A stretch of 64,000 bases of DNA from Rippkaea orientalis PCC 8801 (GTDB taxonomy: Bacteria; Cyanobacteriota; Cyanobacteriia; Cyanobacteriales; Microcystaceae): NCBI RefSeq assembly GCF_000021805.1, contig NC_011726.1, positions 310,001 through 374,000 on the forward strand, given 5' to 3'. A program made the translations under genes and the position numbers. Under the pieces are notes generated by a model, which saw only the letters and a program-made list of their open reading frames with translations, searched no databases and had not been told where the DNA came from. The stretch's first letter is position 1. Each line of letters opens with the position of its first letter. Positions 61,118-64,000 of the stretch are shown in pieces.

Positions 61118-62590
61118 CCCGCTACACCGAAGGTTAGCGGTGAGATGAATTTTTGCCAATAAATAAACCGACCAACGGGAGACTCCTTACATGAGTTGAC
61201 GTTTTGTGTAGATTAAGTTAAAATGAGAAAAGCATCAACACAAGGTCGAAAAATGCTAACCCTAACTTACGAGTACAAACTAATCCCAGACAAGCAGCAA
61301 ATTGAGGTAATTGAACACACCTTAAATGTTTGTCGTTCAGTATGGAACTACGCTTTAAGGGAGCGTAAGGACTGGTTAGCGTCTCGAAAATCTCCCGTTA
61401 ATGCTTGTTCATTAATTCAGGAGTATATCATCCCTTCTGATACGCTTTATCCTAATTATCACAATCAAGCTAAATCATTAACAGAAGCCAAGAAAACTTA
61501 TGAAATACTCAAGTCAGTAAACGCTCAAGTCTTACAGCAAGTCTTAAGAACTTTAGACCGAGCTTTTGCTGATATGCAGTCTAAAAAATTAGGTTTTCCA
61601 CGCTTCAAAAATAAGTACAGGATGCGTTCTTATGTGTATCCTCAAATGCTAAAAGACTGTGTTAAAGGTAATCAAATTAAATTGCCACAATTAGGATGGG
61701 TTAAATTTAGAAAGTCAAGAGAAATACCTGATGGTTTTGAATTAAAACAAGCGCGAATAGTAAGGAGAGCATCGGGTTATTTTGTGATGCTGTCAATGCA
61801 ATTAGATGTAAATATTCCTGATGTTCCTTTTCATGGGCATCCTTTAGGCATTGACTTAGGCTTGGATAAGTTCTTAGCAACTTCTGATGGTGAGCTTGTC
61901 GAAAGACCCCGATTCTTAAATCAACTGCACCGCAAGCTGAAATTGCTGCAACGTAGATTAAGAAATAAGCAAAAGGGGTCTACTAACAGACACAAGCTAA
62001 ACCAGAAAATAGCTAGATTACACCAACGTATTTCTGATACTAGAAAAGACTGGCATTTTAAATTAGCTCATCGCCTTTGTAACCAATCTCAATCAATATT
62101 TATAGAAGATATTGATTTTCGGTCATGGGGTAGAGGGATGTTGTCTAAGCATTGTCTTGATGCTGCTTTTGGACAATTTGTCACCATTCTTAAATGGGTG
62201 GCATGGAAACGAGATGTTTTTGTGGCTGAGGTTAATAAAAATTACACTTCACAAATTTGTCCTAATTGTGGTTTTCATACTGGTAAGAAACTGCTTTCAG
62301 AACGAGAACATAATTGTCCTGAATGTGGATACAAAACCCATCGAGATGTGGCGGCAGCACAAGTGATCAGAAATTGTGGTGTAGAAGAATATGCGATGCA
62401 GCGCGGTCTTGGGGGTTTCCCCCATGAGCGACTGCATCAAGACGCGCTAGGGCATAGCGTATCAGAAAATGCCTGTGGAGATGGTCTGACGGGGGCTTTG
62501 CCTAGTCAAGAATCTGTGAAACAGGAACTCTTAAGTGTGAGTTTAAGAATCTCCCGTTACAGCGACGATAGGAGCTTAACGGGATGAGTG
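61118..62590 (+). mobile_element. IS200/IS605-type element carrying only tnpB
   Basis: Left-end hairpin: CCGCTA (61119-61124) with TAGCGG (61135-61140). Right-end hairpin: CCCGTTA (62553-62559) with TAACGGG (62577-62583), inside the last codons of tnpB. The two ends resemble each other (CTCCCGCTAC / CTCCCGTTAC; TTAGCGGTGAG / TTAACGGGATGAG), as in subterminal palindromes of this family. No TnpA transposase is present, so mobility would need one in trans. Exact cleavage sites are not determined. Confidence 0.75.
61253..62587 (+). CDS. tnpB: TnpB RNA-guided endonuclease (IS605 OrfB)
   Basis: A 444-residue TnpB from ATG 61253 (MLTLTYEYKLIPDKQQ); an earlier ATG at 61223 adds 10 residues. The RuvC triad is intact: D in GIDLGLDKF (about 202), E in IFIEDIDFRSW (about 292), D in THRDVAAAQVI. 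The zinc finger CPNCGFHTG...CPECGYK is complete. The C-terminal tail after about 380 (GLGGFPHERLHQDALGHSVSENACGDGLTG) lies in the region that usually encodes the omega-RNA scaffold. Ribosome site AAGG precedes the start. Function: RNA-guided cleavage of the empty donor site, favouring element retention (established for the family). Confidence 0.92.
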   Translation: MLTLTYEYKLIPDKQQIEVIEHTLNVCRSVWNYALRERKDWLASRKSPVNACSLIQEYIIPSDTLYPNYHNQAKSLTEAKKTYEILKSVNAQVLQQVLRTLDRAFADMQSKKLGFPRFKNKYRMRSYVYPQMLKDCVKGNQIKLPQLGWVKFRKSREIPDGFELKQARIVRRASGYFVMLSMQLDVNIPDVPFHGHPLGIDLGLDKFLATSDGELVERPRFLNQLHRKLKLLQRRLRNKQKGSTNRHKLNQKIARLHQRISDTRKDWHFKLAHRLCNQSQSIFIEDIDFRSWGRGMLSKHCLDAAFGQFVTILKWVAWKRDVFVAEVNKNYTSQICPNCGFHTGKKLLSEREHNCPECGYKTHRDVAAAQVIRNCGVEEYAMQRGLGGFPHERLHQDALGHSVSENACGDGLTGALPSQESVKQELLSVSLRISRYSDDRSLTG

Positions 62591-62801
62591 TCAATATGGC
62601 TCAGATTATTGCTCATCGCCACGGCAGACAAGGAGAATCCCTCAGTGCTAATCAAAACCCTATCCATTCTTAGTGTTTGAGGGGGGGGACAATATTAGAT
62701 TTGTTAGGGGGTCAGGCACGGGATTAATTTTGGCGAACAATCCGCGTTTATCCGTACCTTAATTTACCCAAGGAACTCGTCATCAATGATAGATTTTATG
62801 C

Positions 62802-62918
62802 TTAGCCCAAATCACGACGCGGAGGAAATCCCCATTTTCCATTGTGTTTGGCAAGCATGAGTAATCCGTAAATCATCAACAGATAAAGGGCGGCGACAAG
62901 CAGAGTGATCAGAGGCAT
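62802..62918 (-). CDS. Small single-pass membrane protein (38 aa)
   Basis: A 38-residue frame too short for usual ORF cut-offs: MPLITLLVAALYLLMIYGLL, then MLAKHNGKWGFPPRRDLG. One hydrophobic helix (about 3-23) with a basic, Gly/Pro-containing tail fits subunits of cyanobacterial membrane complexes (NDH-1, photosystems, cytochrome b6f), but I cannot name it. It lies between the TnpB element and sds, on the opposite strand to both. There is no clear Shine-Dalgarno sequence. Coding support rests on the transmembrane pattern and isolation. Confidence 0.5.
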   Translation of the reverse strand: MPLITLLVAALYLLMIYGLLMLAKHNGKWGFPPRRDLG

Positions 62919-63433
62919 TTTCGGTGGTTAGTTTATCATTGCTAAGGTGGATATCAGTGAACAGAACAAACTTCCTAAGCATCATTGTTAATGATCGCTA
63001 AGGATAAATAGGATACAGAAAACTCTACCCTTGGAGCGAAGAAAATAGGGAAAATTAGCTTGAGATAAACTTAAGCTCAATCAACATCCCTACCTAACCC
63101 GTCCAAGGTTAAGCTATTCTGGATCAATGCGCGTTATTTCCTAGTCAACTAAAAACAGCTAACTAGACCTTCTTCCCGAGAATCGACTCTGTTGAATCAA
63201 TGCCTCAACAGCTTTGGGAAACAAAGGAAGATGGGAAATTCTTAAAACCCTTATTATTATCTTAACATAATCCCTCAGCTTATGACAGATTTTTTTCGAG
63301 ATTTTACGGAGGGGAGATCTCGATTCAAGCAAAAAAAGTCATCGATTTCGTTCCCTTGTCTGTAGAGGTTAGCTTAAAATAAATACAAGGATATGTAAAC
63401 TTTCGTAACTGATGCCCCAGGTTTGGCTAACCA
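62919..63433. other. Intergenic region upstream of sds
   Basis: About 515 bases. No convincing frame or RNA gene. AT-rich stretches near 63250-63400 are the likely sds promoter region. A run of moderately GC-rich DNA (62990-63200) holds no recognised feature. Confidence 0.35.
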
Positions 63434-64000
63434 ATGATATCAACCACCTCTCTTTTTGCGCCTGTTGACGACGATCTACGCCTTCTAACCAATAATCTCA
63501 AACAGTTGGTGGGGGCTCGCCATCCCATTTTAGGGGCAGCGGCTGAACATCTGTTTGATGCGGGGGGTAAGCGTATTCGTCCGGCGATCGTCCTATTAGT
63601 GTCACGGGCTACAATGCTAGAACGGGAAATTACGCCCCGTCATCGACGCTTAGCCGAAATTACTGAGATGATTCACACCGCGAGTCTGGTTCATGATGAT
63701 GTGGTGGATGAAGCAGAACTGCGGCGCAATGTGCCGACGGTTAATAGTTTATTTGATAATCGCATTGCGGTGTTGGCGGGAGATTTTCTCTTTGCCCAGT
63801 CCTCTTGGTATTTGGCAAATTTGGATAATTTAGAAGTGGTCAAATTACTATCGGAGGTGATCCGAGATTTTGCTGAGGGGGAAATTCTCCAAGGGATTAA
63901 TCGCTTTGATACGACCCTTACTTTAGAAGCGTATTTAGAAAAAAGTTATTATAAAACGGCTTCGTTGATCGCCAATAGTGCTAAAGCGGCGGCGGTTTTA
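63434..64000 (+). CDS. sds: Solanesyl-type all-trans polyprenyl diphosphate synthase (5' part)
   Basis: The first 189 codons of a long-chain prenyltransferase, cut by the window edge. From ATG 63434: [50 protein letters not shown], and the first Asp-rich motif [19 protein letters not shown] (DDxxD, about 77-95). [34 protein letters not shown] follows. This matches cyanobacterial Sds (Synechocystis slr0611), which makes the plastoquinone side chain. The absence of a bulky residue pattern before DDxxD cannot be used here to prove chain length. Confidence 0.9.
   Translation, partial: MISTTSLFAPVDDDLRLLTNNLKQLVGARHPILGAAAEHLFDAGGKRIRPAIVLLVSRATMLEREITPRHRRLAEITEMIHTASLVHDDVVDEAELRRNVPTVNSLFDNRIAVLAGDFLFAQSSWYLANLDNLEVVKLLSEVIRDFAEGEILQGINRFDTTLTLEAYLEKSYYKTASLIANSAKAAAVL

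Noticed and set aside
62584-62676. Short frame MSVNMAQIIAHRHGRQGE... right after the TnpB element
   Set aside because: Only 29 codons, overlaps the element end, and no family recognised; might be a remnant of the target gene but cannot be supported.

Overview
The window looks like chromosome of a unicellular, diazotrophic cyanobacterium of the Cyanothece/Crocosphaera/Rippkaea type. Signs: moderately AT-rich DNA with many HIP1 octamers (GCGATCGC); cyanobacterial marker genes (ferrochelatase with a C-terminal chlorophyll-binding helix, gamma-tocopherol methyltransferase, acyl-ACP synthetase Aas, SigG with its anti-sigma gene, ComFB, YlqD, GuaB3, a solanesyl diphosphate synthase); cyanobacterial Omp85 with LpxC; PEP-CTERM proteins. 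A HupW-like hydrogenase protease and a molybdenum-storage (Mos) gene pair suggest nitrogen fixation, but no nif or hupSL gene lies here. Species assignment is inference.

Layout. 1-9.3 kb: a Tat-exported GH10-like hydrolase (cut by the window edge), a GH57 hydrolase, RqcH, a PEP-CTERM GDSL esterase, hemH, a methyltransferase, yqeG and an LCIB-type carbonic anhydrase homologue with a damaged 5' end. 9.5-17 kb: a heparinase-like secreted protein, a LivM-type permease, hupW, an aldehyde dehydrogenase broken by one in-frame stop, gamma-TMT and a TPR protein. 17-30 kb: housekeeping genes (DUF790, hisA, aas, ylqD, comFB, sigG with anti-sigma gene, GGACT, leuB, RRM protein), tRNA-Ala(CGC) beside an integrase relic, phhB and a Crp/Fnr regulator. 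30-44 kb: the Mos pair with a methyltransferase, a DUF1400 domain protein, carotenoid oxygenase, purC-omp85-lpxC interrupted by a DUF2887 gene, and a peptide ABC permease with its binding protein. 44-54 kb: an Mrr-like nuclease/ParA fusion, a K+ channel, a YdiJ-like dehydrogenase, aspartoacylase, yceD and guaB3. 54-63 kb is accessory: a duplicated NTF2-like/RTX membrane protein with a small NTF2-like partner, a CoxS-like protein that has lost nearly all Fe-S cysteines, and a CoxL-like gene cut by an IS630-type element that now abuts a divergent initiator tRNA. An unknown gene and a solo TnpB element follow. The window ends inside sds.

Likely functional groups: (i) hemH, gamma-TMT, sds and the carotenoid oxygenase serve pigment and prenyl-lipid metabolism; (ii) omp85 and lpxC serve the outer membrane; (iii) SigG and its membrane anti-sigma form a regulatory pair; (iv) the Mos proteins plausibly store molybdate; (v) the NTF2/RTX/Cox block is a decaying accessory locus. 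Intergenic DNA carries a small MITE-like family (three copies), heptanucleotide STRR repeats and a composite G-rich repeat in three copies.

Strongest follow-ups: the Mrr-ParA fusion, the cysteine-depleted CoxS, the duplicated NTF2-RTX protein, the LCIB homologue with an out-of-frame start, and the Mos pair.
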